Positions 1 through 9,421 of a DNA stretch of 64,000 bases are shown here, piece after piece. Made by a program: the position numbers and the translations under genes. The notes below the pieces were generated by a model. That model made no database searches, had not been told where the DNA came from, and was given only the letters and a program-made list of their open reading frames with translations. The stretch covers positions 271,617 through 335,616 of the forward strand of contig WTGV01000059.1 in the NCBI GenBank assembly GCA_011525295.1, in the 5' to 3' direction. Source of the stretch: Pseudomonadales bacterium. Its GTDB lineage: Bacteria > Pseudomonadota > Gammaproteobacteria > Pseudomonadales > Azotimanducaceae. Every line of letters begins with the position of its first letter. The stretch's first letter is position 1.

Positions 1-934
1 CAGCATTGTGCATTACTGCGATCGGTAGTGGTAATACGAACAGAACGTTCGAGATGCCCAACGCGACTTGGGCGCACACCACCATTCCAAGGACTAAACC
101 CGGCACTTCACGGATTCGCCAAGCCAAAATTAGACCAAACACAAACACAACGTACGCGGCCCACCGATGTAAGTTCTGAATCGCGACACGACCTTCATAC
201 GACATTTCCCCGCCCGTGTAGTCTGGACCAATCGTTTGAAAAATGTTTAATCCTGCAACGAAATCCATTTCCGGTAATAAAGTACCGTGACACAGAGGAA
301 AATCAGGGCAAATGAGAGCCGCGTAATTTGCACTGACCCATCCTCCAAGAGAAATTTGTACGACTAGCAACGCGCTAAATACATACAGTTGGGTACGAAA
401 CTTTGTAGCTATCTGAGGAATTTTGAAGGACCTGAGGGTGAGCATGTACCACCAGAGTAACAATAGCGTAGCGAATCCACCCAACAAGTGCGCGACTACC
501 ACTTGAGGCCACAGTTTTAGAGTTACGGTCCAAGCTCCAAACGCTCCTTGCAGAATCACGAGTGCCAGCAGGACTAATGGAAAGCGTAATGACGACCTGT
601 AGAACCATGCCAGTACCACAATACCAATAACAAGAATACCTAGACCCGTCGCGAAGTAGCGGTGGACCATTTCGGTCCAGGCTTTCGCTTGATCCACTGG
701 TGTATCGGGAAATAGAGCTTCCGCCGCCGCGATTTCCTCTGCCGTACTTGGCACCACCAACTGCCCGTAGCATCCGGGCCAATCCGGACATCCCAGTCCG
801 GCATCCACTAATCGAGTGTATGCTCCGAGCACGACGACTACAAAAGCAACACAAATGCTAACACCAACTAGCAGTCTCAATGGTCGCGGCGACCGTCGCG
901 AAATTGCGGCCGCAGGGGGCTGCGTTTCTTCCAT
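1..934 (-). CDS. ctaA: Heme A synthase, COX15/CtaA family (C-terminus cut by window edge)
   Basis: This inner-membrane enzyme oxidises heme O to heme A for cytochrome c oxidase. Reading leftwards from ATG at 934, about 311 residues are present and the frame is still open at the edge. The usual length is 330-360, so only the last part is missing. After a short charged N-terminus comes a first membrane helix ending in GAYTRLVDAGLGCPDWPGC, with the first family cysteine pair. A second pair is seen in CPDFPLCHG. Heme-ligand-type histidines lie in MVHRYFATG, VVAHLLGG, NLHRWAA and VMHNA. The last visible stretch, GISNVLFVLPLPIAVMHNA, is a family hallmark. It is divergent from the PhoX-like gene across about 90 bp. 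Identification is confident; the C-terminus and downstream neighbours (cyoE/ctaB would be expected) are outside the window. Confidence 0.93.
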   Translation of the reverse strand, partial: MEETQPPAAAISRRSPRPLRLLVGVSICVAFVVVVLGAYTRLVDAGLGCPDWPGCYGQLVVPSTAEEIAAAEALFPDTPVDQAKAWTEMVHRYFATGLGILVIGIVVLAWFYRSSLRFPLVLLALVILQGAFGAWTVTLKLWPQVVVAHLLGGFATLLLLWWYMLTLRSFKIPQIATKFRTQLYVFSALLVVQISLGGWVSANYAALICPDFPLCHGTLLPEMDFVAGLNIFQTIGPDYTGGEMSYEGRVAIQNLHRWAAYVVFVFGLILAWRIREVPGLVLGMVVCAQVALGISNVLFVLPLPIAVMHNA

Positions 935-1025
935 TCTCTGTCTTTTTTTGGCGAATGTAACAATTGGTTTATACGATTCGCCATAATTGTATGACTTGGA
1001 TTTGTTTACCCATTAAGGCTAATCT

Positions 1026-2477
1026 ATGAATCGACGTCTACTACTCAAGTTCGGTGCTTCATTCCCATTCGTGTTACCCTTGCTTGGACTGAAAGCGACA
1101 GAAGCAAAGCCTTTGTTGAAACCACTTTCCGATCCGACAACGGGACTCGATTTGCTTAAGCTTGCTCCAGGTTTCACGTACAGATCATTTGGTTGGACTG
1201 GGGACAAAATGAGTACTGGACAACTCACTCCTGATAGGCACGACGGTATGGCCGTGGTAGCAGGAAACGAAGCGAACGAACTTTTGCTATTGCGAAATCA
1301 CGAACGCTATGTTGGTCCAGGCTTTACTAATTGGGCGGATGATGCGTACGACAAAGCAGCAGTAGATTACGGAACGGATACTCCAGATGTGCCCGGAGGT
1401 GGTGTAACTGCGGTGACTCTCAAGAATGGCAACTATTCGGCGACGACGCCCATTCTGGCAGGTACGATGGTGAACTGCGCGGGTGGTCCGACGCCTTGGG
1501 GAACCTGGCTCAGCTGTGAAGAGATCGTCTATCGACGCTCTCTAGAAAAGTCCACGAACGACCACAAACCCAAGGATCACGGTTATGTGTTTGAAGCACT
1601 ACCAGTTCATCTCGGGAAGTCCTCGCACAAACCTATAAAAGACATGGGTTTTATGAAACACGAAGCTACTGCAGTCGATCCTAAAACAGGATACGTCTAT
1701 CTCACGGAAGACAACAACGAGTTGTCGGGTTTCTACCGTTTCATCCCAAACGATGACTCACAAAAACCGGGTTCGTTAGATCGCGGTGGTAGACTCGATA
1801 TGCTACAGGTTGACGAGGGAAAGCTGACAAATTTAATTGAAGCTCCATTCAAGAGCGAATACGATGTCAGTTGGGTTGAAATCCAAGATCCTGATGCCGA
1901 TCCACAAACTCTAAAACCCGCCTTCGAAGGCGGACCGAAGGCCGTGGGTGAGGGAATGTCCGGACCTTTCCTCCAAGGCGCCGCGCAACAAGCCGCAAGA
2001 TTTTGTCGTGGTGAGGGATGTTGGTACCATGGTGGTCTCGTCTATTTCATAGACACCGCAGGGGGGCCAAGCCGTAACGGAAGTGTGTGGGCTTACGATC
2101 CAAAGAATGAAAAGCTTACAAATTGTTTCGCGTCATCGAGTGAGTTAATGGCCGACGCAATTGACAACATCACAGTTAATCCTATCAATGGAAAAATCGT
2201 CGTATGCGAAGATGGTGCAGGAATTAGCAATGCCGACGACGAGCTTATATTCGGTGCACGACTGTTGGTTCTTGGAACCGATAATACCGCCAGAATCATC
2301 GCCGAAAATAACGTACGGATCGACAAAACTCTTGCAGAAAAAGAGACCATACAGATCTCTAATTATCGATCCAGCGAATGGGCAGGTGCGACCTTTTCTC
2401 CTGATGGTAAAGTTCTTTACGTGAACATACAATCGCCGGGTATTACGTTCGCTATCGAAGGACCCTGGCTAGGATAA
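1026..2477 (+). CDS. PhoX/DUF839-family periplasmic protein
   Basis: A 483-residue member of the DUF839 family, which includes the calcium/iron-dependent alkaline phosphatase PhoX. The N-terminus MNRRLLLKFGASFPFVLPLL is a signal peptide with a twin arginine, so Tat export is likely, as for PhoX. Family motifs are present: AGGPTPWGTWLSCEE near residue 150, HEATAVDPKTGYVYLTEDN near 215, the CRGEGCWYHGGLVYF block near 335, and a closing beta-propeller-like segment. The acidic and glutamate residues that bind metal in PhoX lie in these blocks. I cannot tell a true phosphatase from the many DUF839 paralogues of unknown substrate, and no Pho box was recognised in the 90 bp upstream. The start has a weak AAGG about 10 nt upstream. 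It is tail-to-tail with the methyltransferase gene, 34 bp apart. Confidence 0.85.
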   Translation: MNRRLLLKFGASFPFVLPLLGLKATEAKPLLKPLSDPTTGLDLLKLAPGFTYRSFGWTGDKMSTGQLTPDRHDGMAVVAGNEANELLLLRNHERYVGPGFTNWADDAYDKAAVDYGTDTPDVPGGGVTAVTLKNGNYSATTPILAGTMVNCAGGPTPWGTWLSCEEIVYRRSLEKSTNDHKPKDHGYVFEALPVHLGKSSHKPIKDMGFMKHEATAVDPKTGYVYLTEDNNELSGFYRFIPNDDSQKPGSLDRGGRLDMLQVDEGKLTNLIEAPFKSEYDVSWVEIQDPDADPQTLKPAFEGGPKAVGEGMSGPFLQGAAQQAARFCRGEGCWYHGGLVYFIDTAGGPSRNGSVWAYDPKNEKLTNCFASSSELMADAIDNITVNPINGKIVVCEDGAGISNADDELIFGARLLVLGTDNTARIIAENNVRIDKTLAEKETIQISNYRSSEWAGATFSPDGKVLYVNIQSPGITFAIEGPWLG

Positions 2478-2511
2478 ACGTCGAGGCAAGAGCTCGTTAA
2501 TTAGTCAATTA

Positions 2512-3177
2512 TCAAAGTTTCTGCACTAAAGTCAGACCATCACCGACCGGTAGCATTGTTGCGAACACGCGATCGTCTTGGCGAACCTTCGAATTAAGAT
2601 TGCGCAATGCAAGTGTCGCATTATCAGTCACCGTTGGATCTGACGTGCGGCCACCCCAAAGAACGTTGTCGATAGCTATCAGGCCACCCACTCTGATCAA
2701 CTGTAAGCATAGTTCGTAGTAATCGTCATAGTTAGTTTTATCGGCGTCAATGAAAGCAAAGTCGAAAGTTCCTGCTCCGAATTCTTCAAGTAATTGGGAG
2801 AGAGTCTCAGTCGCAGGTGCAAGTCGCAAATCAATCTTGTCAACAACACCAGCTTTGGTCCAATACTCCCGTCCAACGTCCGTCCACTCCTTCGATACAT
2901 CACAAGTTATTAACTTCCCGTCTTCCGGTAGAACTTGCGCGACGGCGAGTGCGCTGTAACCGGTGAACGTTCCCACCTCGAGCGCGAGGCGAGCATTAAG
3001 GACGCGACACAACAACGCCATAAATGCTCCTTGTTCCGGAGAGATTTGCATCGCGTACATACTCAACGTTTCCCGGGTAGTTTCCCGAAGTTCTCGTTGC
3101 TCTGGACTTTCAGGATGAATGTTGTGCAGTAAGTAAGTGTAGACTGATTCATCAAGATTGAGAGTTCTACTCGACAT
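2512..3177 (-). CDS. SAM-dependent O-methyltransferase (COMT/CCoAOMT-like, family 3)
   Basis: A 221-residue class I methyltransferase of the small-molecule O-methyltransferase family (catechol and caffeoyl-CoA type), expected in the cytosol and metal dependent. The SAM-binding motif ALEVGTFTGYSALAVA is near residue 65. Metal and catalytic acidic residues are in FDFAFIDADKTNYDDYYE near 140-157, with GGLIAIDNVLWGG following. Length matches the family. I chose the ATG at 3177 because a GAAGGAAA ribosome site lies about 9 nt before it. An upstream ATG at 3225 in the same frame would add 16 residues without such a site. It is divergent from the nucleoside hydrolase across 67 bp, so promoters must be compact. 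The substrate is unknown. Confidence 0.92.
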   Translation of the reverse strand: MSSRTLNLDESVYTYLLHNIHPESPEQRELRETTRETLSMYAMQISPEQGAFMALLCRVLNARLALEVGTFTGYSALAVAQVLPEDGKLITCDVSKEWTDVGREYWTKAGVVDKIDLRLAPATETLSQLLEEFGAGTFDFAFIDADKTNYDDYYELCLQLIRVGGLIAIDNVLWGGRTSDPTVTDNATLALRNLNSKVRQDDRVFATMLPVGDGLTLVQKL

Positions 3178-3244
3178 AGTCGTTTTCCTTCTTTCTGTAT
3201 AAAAACTGTTTAAAAGTGCGTGCAATAATACCGATTACAAGATC

Positions 3245-4156
3245 ATGATGTCTGTGGTTGTCGATTGTGACCCCGGATGCGACGATGCGATCGCGATTCT
3301 ACTAGCACTGAGACACGCGAACGTCAAGGCGATCACCACCGTTTGTGGAAACGTACCTGTCGCTCAGTCCACCGAAAATGCACTGATGACTGTAGCAATT
3401 GCAAATGCCGAAACACCAGTGTATTCTGGTGCGAGTAAACCTCTCATCGGACCAAGGATACACAATGACGTCAGTCACGGAAGCGACGGGTTAGGCGGGC
3501 TCAACAGAAGCTCTCACAGTCGCACCTGTGAATCCAACTCAGCTTGCGATTTCCTTTTAGAATGCGTATCGAAGGACGATTGGGTAATCGCTCTAGGTCC
3601 TCTGACAAATCTTGCCGAAGCATTAGCGCGAGATTCGGAGTGGGGTAAACGCATAGGCGGCATATCGATCATGGGTGGAAGTATGTCCTTTGGCAACATC
3701 ACTCCTGTCGCCGAATTCAACACTTTCGCAGATCCTCATGCCGCCGCCAAGGTCTATACCTCAGGTGCAAAACTCAAAATGTGCGGGCTTAATCTAACCC
3801 ATCAATTACAAATAACAGATGAAACAGTAACCATGGTAAGTGAACTTGACTCGGCGCAAAGTACTTTTGTTGCGTCCTTGCTAGAGTTCCTATTGAACCG
3901 TGCGGAAAGACTGGTGGGTTCCCGATGTGCACCATTACACGATCCTTGTGCAGTTCTAGCGGTTACTCATCCAACGCTGTTTAAGTTTGAAGAGTGCTCC
4001 GTTGAGATTGAAACCCAAGGTCGCTTGACATGTGGAATGACAGTGATCGATCAACGAACGACGCGACCGCGACTCGTACCAAACACTTTTGTAGCAACGC
4101 ACATTGAAGCCACTAGAGCAATCGAGGTGTTAGTTGACTCTTTGGAGCCTCAGTAA
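3245..4156 (+). CDS. Nucleoside hydrolase, inosine-uridine type
   Basis: A 303-residue cytosolic ribonucleoside hydrolase that splits nucleosides into base and ribose. The N-terminus has the defining calcium-binding DxDxxxDD cluster in VVDCDPGCDDAIAI (residues 5-18). The family segment NPVPVAQ-like stretch is seen as NVPVAQSTENAL near 38, and LGPLTNLAEAL plus ISIMGGS near 120-145 are typical. A second calcium ligand lies in the HDPCAVLAV motif near 235. Length is normal for the family (300-320). Two ATG codons in tandem at 3245 and 3248 are both possible starts. Its stop codon abuts the ATG of the ankyrin gene, so the two are co-translated. Whether it prefers purine or pyrimidine nucleosides cannot be read from the sequence. 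Confidence 0.93.
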   Translation: MMSVVVDCDPGCDDAIAILLALRHANVKAITTVCGNVPVAQSTENALMTVAIANAETPVYSGASKPLIGPRIHNDVSHGSDGLGGLNRSSHSRTCESNSACDFLLECVSKDDWVIALGPLTNLAEALARDSEWGKRIGGISIMGGSMSFGNITPVAEFNTFADPHAAAKVYTSGAKLKMCGLNLTHQLQITDETVTMVSELDSAQSTFVASLLEFLLNRAERLVGSRCAPLHDPCAVLAVTHPTLFKFEECSVEIETQGRLTCGMTVIDQRTTRPRLVPNTFVATHIEATRAIEVLVDSLEPQ

Positions 4157-4609
4157 ATGACCGAGGAACAGGCGTTTGAGATAGCAGTGCAAACAATGAG
4201 CGATGGAAACCATCACGCGCTAAGAGTGCTTTTAATTCAATATCCAGCCCTCGTGAAACGGCGCAATTCATCAAATTCAACCCTACTTTTAAAGTTGTTT
4301 GAATTACCGGACAATATTCAACATAAGGCGAAATTGGCTCGGGTTCTGCTCGTTGCCGGGTCCCAAGTTAATGCTCAACGAAATCGCCAAAGTCCAGCTC
4401 CAATATTGAGTGCAATCCGCTCGGAACATCTTGATGTAGTTCAAACACTACTAGAATTTGGCGCTAACCTACGCATTCAAGCACACCCTGCCAAGGGAAC
4501 TGTTCTAGACTACGCAATAGAATTGTGTCAAGAGAAAGCAAACGATACCGTCTTTACCGCAAAATTACGAGAGCTTATATACGCTTATACGGGCGGAAAG
4601 CTCTCATGA
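4157..4609 (+). CDS. Small ankyrin-repeat-like protein
   Basis: A 150-residue predicted cytosolic protein with no signal peptide or membrane helix. Its repeating helix pairs read like ankyrin repeats: DGNHHALRVLLIQYPALVK (about 16-34), KLARVLLVAGSQVNAQ (about 58-73), and SEHLDVVQTLLEFGANL (about 88-104). The last has the xHxxxVxxLLxxGA core of an ankyrin repeat, and a degenerate final unit follows. Its ATG directly follows the stop of the nucleoside hydrolase, and its own stop overlaps the start of the nuclease-like gene (ATGA). The three are therefore translationally coupled. Ankyrin proteins usually bind another protein. The most natural partner by context is the adjoining nuclease-like protein, but that is inference from gene order only. 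Confidence 0.75.
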   Translation: MTEEQAFEIAVQTMSDGNHHALRVLLIQYPALVKRRNSSNSTLLLKLFELPDNIQHKAKLARVLLVAGSQVNAQRNRQSPAPILSAIRSEHLDVVQTLLEFGANLRIQAHPAKGTVLDYAIELCQEKANDTVFTAKLRELIYAYTGGKLS

Positions 4610-5238
4610 AAGCTCTCATGCAAACGACACAGAAAATTCTGATTATGAAGTTCGTAGTGGGACTTGGAATAATCGGTCTAGCCGACGAATCCACCGACGA
4701 ATCTGTGGACGAAACTGAATCAGACATTGTTGTGACCTCTGGTGTAGTAACAGAAATTATTGATGGGGATACTTTCAAATACTGTCCTACCAAGGACGAC
4801 CCGTGCTCTGAAGATGAGTGGGTGGAAGTCGATTTATGGGGTGTAGATGCTCCAGAAATAACGCCCGAAGAGCAATTTTTTTCTAAAAAAGCCAGTCAAT
4901 ATCTCCTCGACGAACTACTGAAAGAAACTGTGGTCTTGGAACAAATGTGTACGGATGATGCAGGAAAACCAATGGTTAAAGTACTAATCGTAAATCATCC
5001 GAATTCCAACTTCAACGTACATCTTTTAATGGAAGGACATGGATGGTCCACCGCCACCGATGAAGACGATGTTGCAGATGTCGTTTCTTACCGTGAAGCA
5101 GAAAAGTTTGCGCAAAAACGCAAGTTGGGATTGTGGCGCGAATTTGAACCAATCGCACCTTGGGATTGGCTGAAAATGCATGCCGATGAACTCGAATCAG
5201 ATCAAGAATCGGATGCCGATTCCGCTGAATCAGAGTAA
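4606..5238 (+). CDS. Thermonuclease (SNase)-fold exported protein with altered catalytic residues
   Basis: A 210-residue protein with a staphylococcal-nuclease-like core at about residues 45-180: VVTEIIDGDTF, then WVEVDLWGVDAPE, then KAxQYLLDELL, and a closing KLGLW. The short hydrophobic N-terminus (residues 8-23) suggests export or anchoring. An acidic D/E/S-rich linker follows, and a similar acidic tail ends the protein. Compared with staphylococcal nuclease, the calcium Asp21 and the Glu43 equivalent (DAPE) are kept. The Arg35 position, in the segment before DAPE, is Asp, and the Arg87 position (YGR) is Lys in AGKPM. Activity may therefore be weak, changed or lost. I place the start at 4606, where ATG overlaps the ankyrin stop as ATGA. 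An in-frame start 81 bp earlier would overlap the ankyrin gene without reason. Confidence 0.8.
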   Translation: MKALMQTTQKILIMKFVVGLGIIGLADESTDESVDETESDIVVTSGVVTEIIDGDTFKYCPTKDDPCSEDEWVEVDLWGVDAPEITPEEQFFSKKASQYLLDELLKETVVLEQMCTDDAGKPMVKVLIVNHPNSNFNVHLLMEGHGWSTATDEDDVADVVSYREAEKFAQKRKLGLWREFEPIAPWDWLKMHADELESDQESDADSAESE

Positions 5239-5508
5239 GAGCTTTTGGAATTGACAAGCTGACTCAACCACCAAATTTGTTTATATGCGTCGATGTTTTT
5301 GACGCGTCAAATACCGATATTAAAGCAGAAATCTATTCCTCAACTTGTACGGTGAAAGGGGAAATTTTTCTCTCAAGTAGCTGATATTGAACTAGTGTTG
5401 TGAAAAGGAAATTTCTCATCTGAGTTGCGTTTATTCAAGTCACTAGAGATGTGCACAATTCAACTAACACTCTCTTTCTTAACCTAAACACACCGGAGAA
5501 TTTTCTTG
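5239..5508. other. Intergenic region upstream of the molybdenum hydroxylase operon
   Basis: These 270 bases contain no supportable reading frame. They are AT-rich compared with their flanks, and the only clear element is the CGGAGAA ribosome site at about 5494-5500. The stretch presumably carries the promoter of the downstream two-gene operon and the end of the upstream transcript. I found no hairpin followed by a T run, no convincing -35/-10 pair and no operator palindrome. Confidence 0.5.
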
Positions 5509-5988
5509 ATGAAGATCAACGTGAATGGCACTACACACGACCTCGGTGAAATCAACCCCCGAACTCCTCTCCTATGGGTACTACGCGATCATCTTTCACT
5601 CGTCGGTACCAAATATGGATGTGGAATCAGTCAATGCGGTGCTTGTACCGTACTGCTAAATGGCGAAGCGATGAAGTCTTGTCTCTATCCAGTGTCAGCA
5701 GTGGGAGATGCACGGGTCACCACTATCGAAGGAGTCACGGCAGAAGATGGCACGCTCACGCCATTACAACAAGCGTGGATCGACCTAGATGTCGCCCAAT
5801 GCGGGTACTGCCAAGCTGGTCAAATCATTTCAGCTGAAGCTTTGTTGCGCAAGAACCCGACACCGACTGACGATGAAATTTACGAGGCTATGGATCCTAA
5901 CCTTTGTCGATGTGGCACGTACATCCGAATCCACAGCGCGATCAAACGAGTCGCAGACGAAAACAAGTCTGGGCAAAACGGAGGCTAA
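5509..5988 (+). CDS. iorA: Isoquinoline 1-oxidoreductase-like, alpha (2Fe-2S) subunit
   Basis: The 159-residue electron-transfer subunit of a xanthine-oxidase-family molybdenum hydroxylase. The N-terminal plant-ferredoxin-like cluster binds through [12 protein letters not shown] and a further cysteine in KSC (residues 38-60). The second, helical 2Fe-2S domain binds through CGYCQAGQ and CRCGTY (residues 98-135). The shape matches the IorA, QorS and NicA type. The start is the ATG at 5509 with CGGAGAA 8 nt upstream; a TTG codon immediately before it is not needed. A GGAGG near its stop serves the beta subunit 3 nt downstream. As in other IorAB-type enzymes there is no FAD subunit beside it, so electrons probably go to a periplasmic or membrane c-type cytochrome. 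The substrate is not necessarily isoquinoline. Confidence 0.9.
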   Translation: MKINVNGTTHDLGEINPRTPLLWVLRDHLSLVGTKYGCGISQCGACTVLLNGEAMKSCLYPVSAVGDARVTTIEGVTAEDGTLTPLQQAWIDLDVAQCGYCQAGQIISAEALLRKNPTPTDDEIYEAMDPNLCRCGTYIRIHSAIKRVADENKSGQNGG

Positions 5989-5990
5989 CG

Positions 5991-8282
5991 ATGAGTACTG
6001 TGAACTACGACAGCGTGAATGAGATCACCGATTTCTTCACAAGGAATGCTCAACCAAACGATGCAATTCAAAGCGCACGTATCTTCAAATTAGACCGACG
6101 TCAGTTTCTGAAGTTGACCGGTACGGTAGGCGGGGGACTGATGTTGGGATTTGCTCTTCCACGCGCTCAAGCTCACGCAGACCACGTCGATTTCAACCCA
6201 AATGGCTACGTCAAAATCGATTCCGAAGGTATCACGCTATACGCACCCAATCCAGAAATTGGCCAAGGAGTCAAAACTTCTTTACCGATGATTGTCGCGG
6301 AGGAACTAGACGCGGATTGGACTGAAATCAGAGTAGTCCAATCGGAAATTAACCCAGCGGCCTACGGACAACAGTACGCAGGAGGTTCAACGGCGATCCC
6401 TAGTAATTACGCAAAACTACGGCAAGCAGGTGCTACCGCGCGCGCCATGCTAGTACAAGCCGCGGCCGAGCAATGGAGCGTTTCTCCCGGTACTCTATCG
6501 ACCGAATTGAGTCAGGTCTTACACGCGGGAACAGGTCAACAGTTATCTTATCAAGAACTCGCAAGTTTGGCAGCAACATTACCGGTACCCTCCGCAGAGA
6601 ATGTAAGACTTAAAAGTCCAATGCAATTTCGATTGCTCGGAACTCGCATTACCGGCGTAGATAACGAAGCTCTGGTACGTGGTGAACCATTATTTGGTAT
6701 CGATGTGTCTCTACCCAATATGAAATACGCGATCTATCAAAAGTGTCCGGCGATTGGGGGTAGCGTGAAGTCAGCAAACATTGAAGAAATTAAAAAAATG
6801 TCTGGTGTGGTTGATGCCTTCGCTTTAGAAGGAACCGGCAACGACCTATTTCCTGGTGTCGCAATTATTGCGAATAGCACTTGGGAAGCGTTCCAAGCAA
6901 AACGCGCGCTCAAGATTGATTGGGACGAGACTAATGCCTCTAAAGACAGCTGGAGTGCCGCGAGGAAAGAGGCAGCTAGACTAGCTCAAGAACCTGCTAC
7001 TCAGATCGCTAATAACGGTGATTTTGATGCGGCAATGTCCGCCAGTACTGTGTCTTCCAGCGGCTTCTACCAATATCACTTTGTAACTCACGCTCCGTTA
7101 GAGCCTCAAAACTGTACTGCACACTATAAAGGCGACTCCTTAGAACTTTGGGCACCGACTCAGACTCCGGGCTGGGCTATTCCTACCGCAGCGAGATTGA
7201 CTGGTTTGGAAGCCTCTCAAGTCACACTACATCTAATGCGTTGTGGGGGTGGATTTGGACGTAGGTTGTATAACGACTTTCTTTTCGAAGCAGCAGCGAT
7301 CGCTCGACGATCCAAAAATCCTATAAAACTACAGTGGACTCGTGAAGATGATGTACGGTACGACCTGTTTCGAGCAGGTGGTTTTCACCAAATGGACGGT
7401 TGTGTTGATGACAATGGAGCAGTCACTGGATGGCGAAACCGATATATCGCATTCGCAACTGGTGGGCGACCCGCTATTAGCATGAGCGGTGGCGTCTTCC
7501 CTGGCGGCATGGTAGATAACTTACGAGTTGAACAAACATCACTAGACTGGGCACATCGATGTGCCGCGTGGCGCGCCCCCGGTTCCAATGTGTTCGCTTT
7601 CGTAGTACAGTGTTTTCTTGACGAACTGGCACATGCTGCACAACGAGACTCCCTTGAAGTATTGCTCGAAGTCCTTGGCGAACCTAGAGCCATCGGTGGT
7701 GGGAGGCGTGGTCAAGGCATGCACACGGGTCGAGCGGCAGGTGTCGTAAAACTTGCTGCAGAAAAAGCTGGTTGGGGGAAAGATCTTCCAAAAAATTCTG
7801 GAATGGGAGTGGCTTTCTACTATAGTCATGCGGGGCACATCGGTATTGCGGCTGAAGTAAGCGTCGGGGGCGAAGAAGATACCGTTACAAATCGTAGCGG
7901 TGAGTCTGTGGTGCGGCGCAGACTGACGGTGCATAAAGTCACCGTGGCCGCTGATGTGGGACCTATCATAAACTTGAGCGGCGCTGAGAATCAAGCCGAA
8001 GGTAGCGTGATCGATGCACTATCGACGATGATGGACCTGTCAATAACGTTTGAAAACGGTCGAGCCGAACAAACGAATTTCGACCAGTATCGAATAATGC
8101 GCGCTTCAGCCTCACCAGCCGTCGAGACGCACTTCATAGATACGGGCGAACACCCACCCACAGGTCTTGGTGAGCCCGTATTTCCGCCTCTCGCACCAGC
8201 CGTAGGAAACGCAATTTTTGCGGCATGTGGGCACCGAGTAAGAACGCTTCCAATAAGCGAGGAAGGATTTTATCTCGGTTAA
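5991..8282 (+). CDS. iorB: Isoquinoline 1-oxidoreductase-like, beta (molybdopterin) subunit, Tat-exported
   Basis: The 763-residue catalytic subunit of the molybdenum hydroxylase, co-translated with the 2Fe-2S subunit (3 nt gap). An N-terminal stretch of about 35 residues precedes a twin-arginine signal, DRRQFLKLTG, and a hydrophobic segment ending near ALPRAQAHA. The complex is therefore likely assembled in the cytosol and exported as a pair. Molybdopterin-binding hallmarks include EIGQGVKT (about 95), CGGGFGRR (about 420) and AAWRAPGSN (about 525). The catalytic glutamate lies in the C-terminal GLGEPVFPPLAPAVGNAI. Length fits the family (730-780). I chose the ATG at 5991 because a GGAGG precedes it by about 6 nt; an earlier in-frame ATG would overlap the alpha subunit. 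Probable substrates are N-heteroaromatics or aldehydes, but this cannot be fixed from sequence. Confidence 0.9.
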   Translation: MSTVNYDSVNEITDFFTRNAQPNDAIQSARIFKLDRRQFLKLTGTVGGGLMLGFALPRAQAHADHVDFNPNGYVKIDSEGITLYAPNPEIGQGVKTSLPMIVAEELDADWTEIRVVQSEINPAAYGQQYAGGSTAIPSNYAKLRQAGATARAMLVQAAAEQWSVSPGTLSTELSQVLHAGTGQQLSYQELASLAATLPVPSAENVRLKSPMQFRLLGTRITGVDNEALVRGEPLFGIDVSLPNMKYAIYQKCPAIGGSVKSANIEEIKKMSGVVDAFALEGTGNDLFPGVAIIANSTWEAFQAKRALKIDWDETNASKDSWSAARKEAARLAQEPATQIANNGDFDAAMSASTVSSSGFYQYHFVTHAPLEPQNCTAHYKGDSLELWAPTQTPGWAIPTAARLTGLEASQVTLHLMRCGGGFGRRLYNDFLFEAAAIARRSKNPIKLQWTREDDVRYDLFRAGGFHQMDGCVDDNGAVTGWRNRYIAFATGGRPAISMSGGVFPGGMVDNLRVEQTSLDWAHRCAAWRAPGSNVFAFVVQCFLDELAHAAQRDSLEVLLEVLGEPRAIGGGRRGQGMHTGRAAGVVKLAAEKAGWGKDLPKNSGMGVAFYYSHAGHIGIAAEVSVGGEEDTVTNRSGESVVRRRLTVHKVTVAADVGPIINLSGAENQAEGSVIDALSTMMDLSITFENGRAEQTNFDQYRIMRASASPAVETHFIDTGEHPPTGLGEPVFPPLAPAVGNAIFAACGHRVRTLPISEEGFYLG

Positions 8283-8367
8283 TGCACGAAACTTTGTAAT
8301 AAAAGTAAAGCGGTAATCCACTGAACCAGTCGTGGTTTTGACACAGTCAAGCGCACGCTAGCTGTTA

Positions 8368-9402
8368 ATGGCATACAAGCGTTTTATTTTTAACGAACGA
8401 GCTTTCCTAGCAAACTACGCATTGTTCAAAACGCGCGCTGTGCGTGCTTGCGGTGCTGTAGTAAAGGCAAATGGGTATGGAACCGGGGCTCGTCGAGCCG
8501 TGCACCTATTGCATCAAGAAGGGTGCCAGCACTTTTTCGTTGCTACGCCAAGTGAAGGAATAGCAATTCGCGATCTGACGACTGCGAATATCTATGTACT
8601 ATCTGGCCCGATGAATGACTCAGCTGCAGAACAGATTAAGCAGCACAAATTGATCCCCGTGTTGAACACTCCTGATCAGATCAAACTATGGGAATCCTAT
8701 GAAAACCGTCCCTGTGCGATTCACGTGGACACTGGGATGCAACGTCTTGGATTTGACTCCAAAAGTTTGGACCGTCTAGACTTTTCTTCTTTAAAAGTTT
8801 GTCTTCTAATGACACATATGGCATGCGCCGACCAACCCGATCACCCGCAGAATCAGGTTCAAATAGCACAGTTCGAGAATATAAAAACTTACTTTCCCAA
8901 CACGCCAACAAGCATTGGGAACTCGGCTGCAATTTTGATTGGTGAACAGTTCCAAGGGGATGTGACTCGTCCTGGTATAGGACTCTATGGCGGTAACCCA
9001 TTTGTGAATCAAAAGAGTCCTGTCGAACCAGTATGCACTCTTGAAGGACAGGTCCTTCAGATTCGAGAAGTAGAACCGAACTCACCCGTGGGGTACAGCG
9101 CTTCCTTTATCACGTCTATGCGTACTCGTATAGCAGTTGTTGGAATCGGCTACGCGGATGGGGTATCTCGCGCGCTGTCGAACAACGGGTCAGTTGCCTT
9201 CCGCGGACAGTGCATGCCCATAATAGGAAAAGTCACTATGGATGCAATTCATGTAGACTGTACACAGGTTATTGATTTGAAAGAAGGTGATTTTGTTGAG
9301 CTCTTTGGTCCTACCATATCTGTCGATGAAGTTGCGACAAGAACGAATACGATCGCTTATGAAGTACTTACTCATGTCGGAAACGCGACGGTGAGAGCTT
9401 GA
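8368..9402 (+). CDS. alr: Alanine racemase (PLP-dependent)
   Basis: A 344-residue cytosolic enzyme that interconverts L- and D-alanine for peptidoglycan or for D-alanine breakdown. The PLP lysine is in [11 protein letters not shown] (residues 30-40). Other family marks are [11 protein letters not shown] (about 118), the phosphate-binding SIGNSAAIL (about 186), and RPGIGLYGG (about 206). The second catalytic base, Tyr, is in VGYSASF (about 242), and [12 protein letters not shown] closes the C-terminal beta domain. Slightly shorter than the typical 360. No strong ribosome site precedes the ATG. A GGAG overlapping its stop region serves the next gene, 19 bp downstream, so both may share a transcript. 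The pairing with a carboxyltransferase gene is unusual and does not itself suggest a catabolic role. Confidence 0.93.
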   Translation: MAYKRFIFNERAFLANYALFKTRAVRACGAVVKANGYGTGARRAVHLLHQEGCQHFFVATPSEGIAIRDLTTANIYVLSGPMNDSAAEQIKQHKLIPVLNTPDQIKLWESYENRPCAIHVDTGMQRLGFDSKSLDRLDFSSLKVCLLMTHMACADQPDHPQNQVQIAQFENIKTYFPNTPTSIGNSAAILIGEQFQGDVTRPGIGLYGGNPFVNQKSPVEPVCTLEGQVLQIREVEPNSPVGYSASFITSMRTRIAVVGIGYADGVSRALSNNGSVAFRGQCMPIIGKVTMDAIHVDCTQVIDLKEGDFVELFGPTISVDEVATRTNTIAYEVLTHVGNATVRA

Positions 9403-9421
9403 GGAGAAAAAGGGACAAAAC

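Noticed and set aside
375..854. A 159-codon minus-strand frame
   Set aside because: It lies inside the heme A synthase gene in another frame and has Ser/Arg-rich, non-natural composition.
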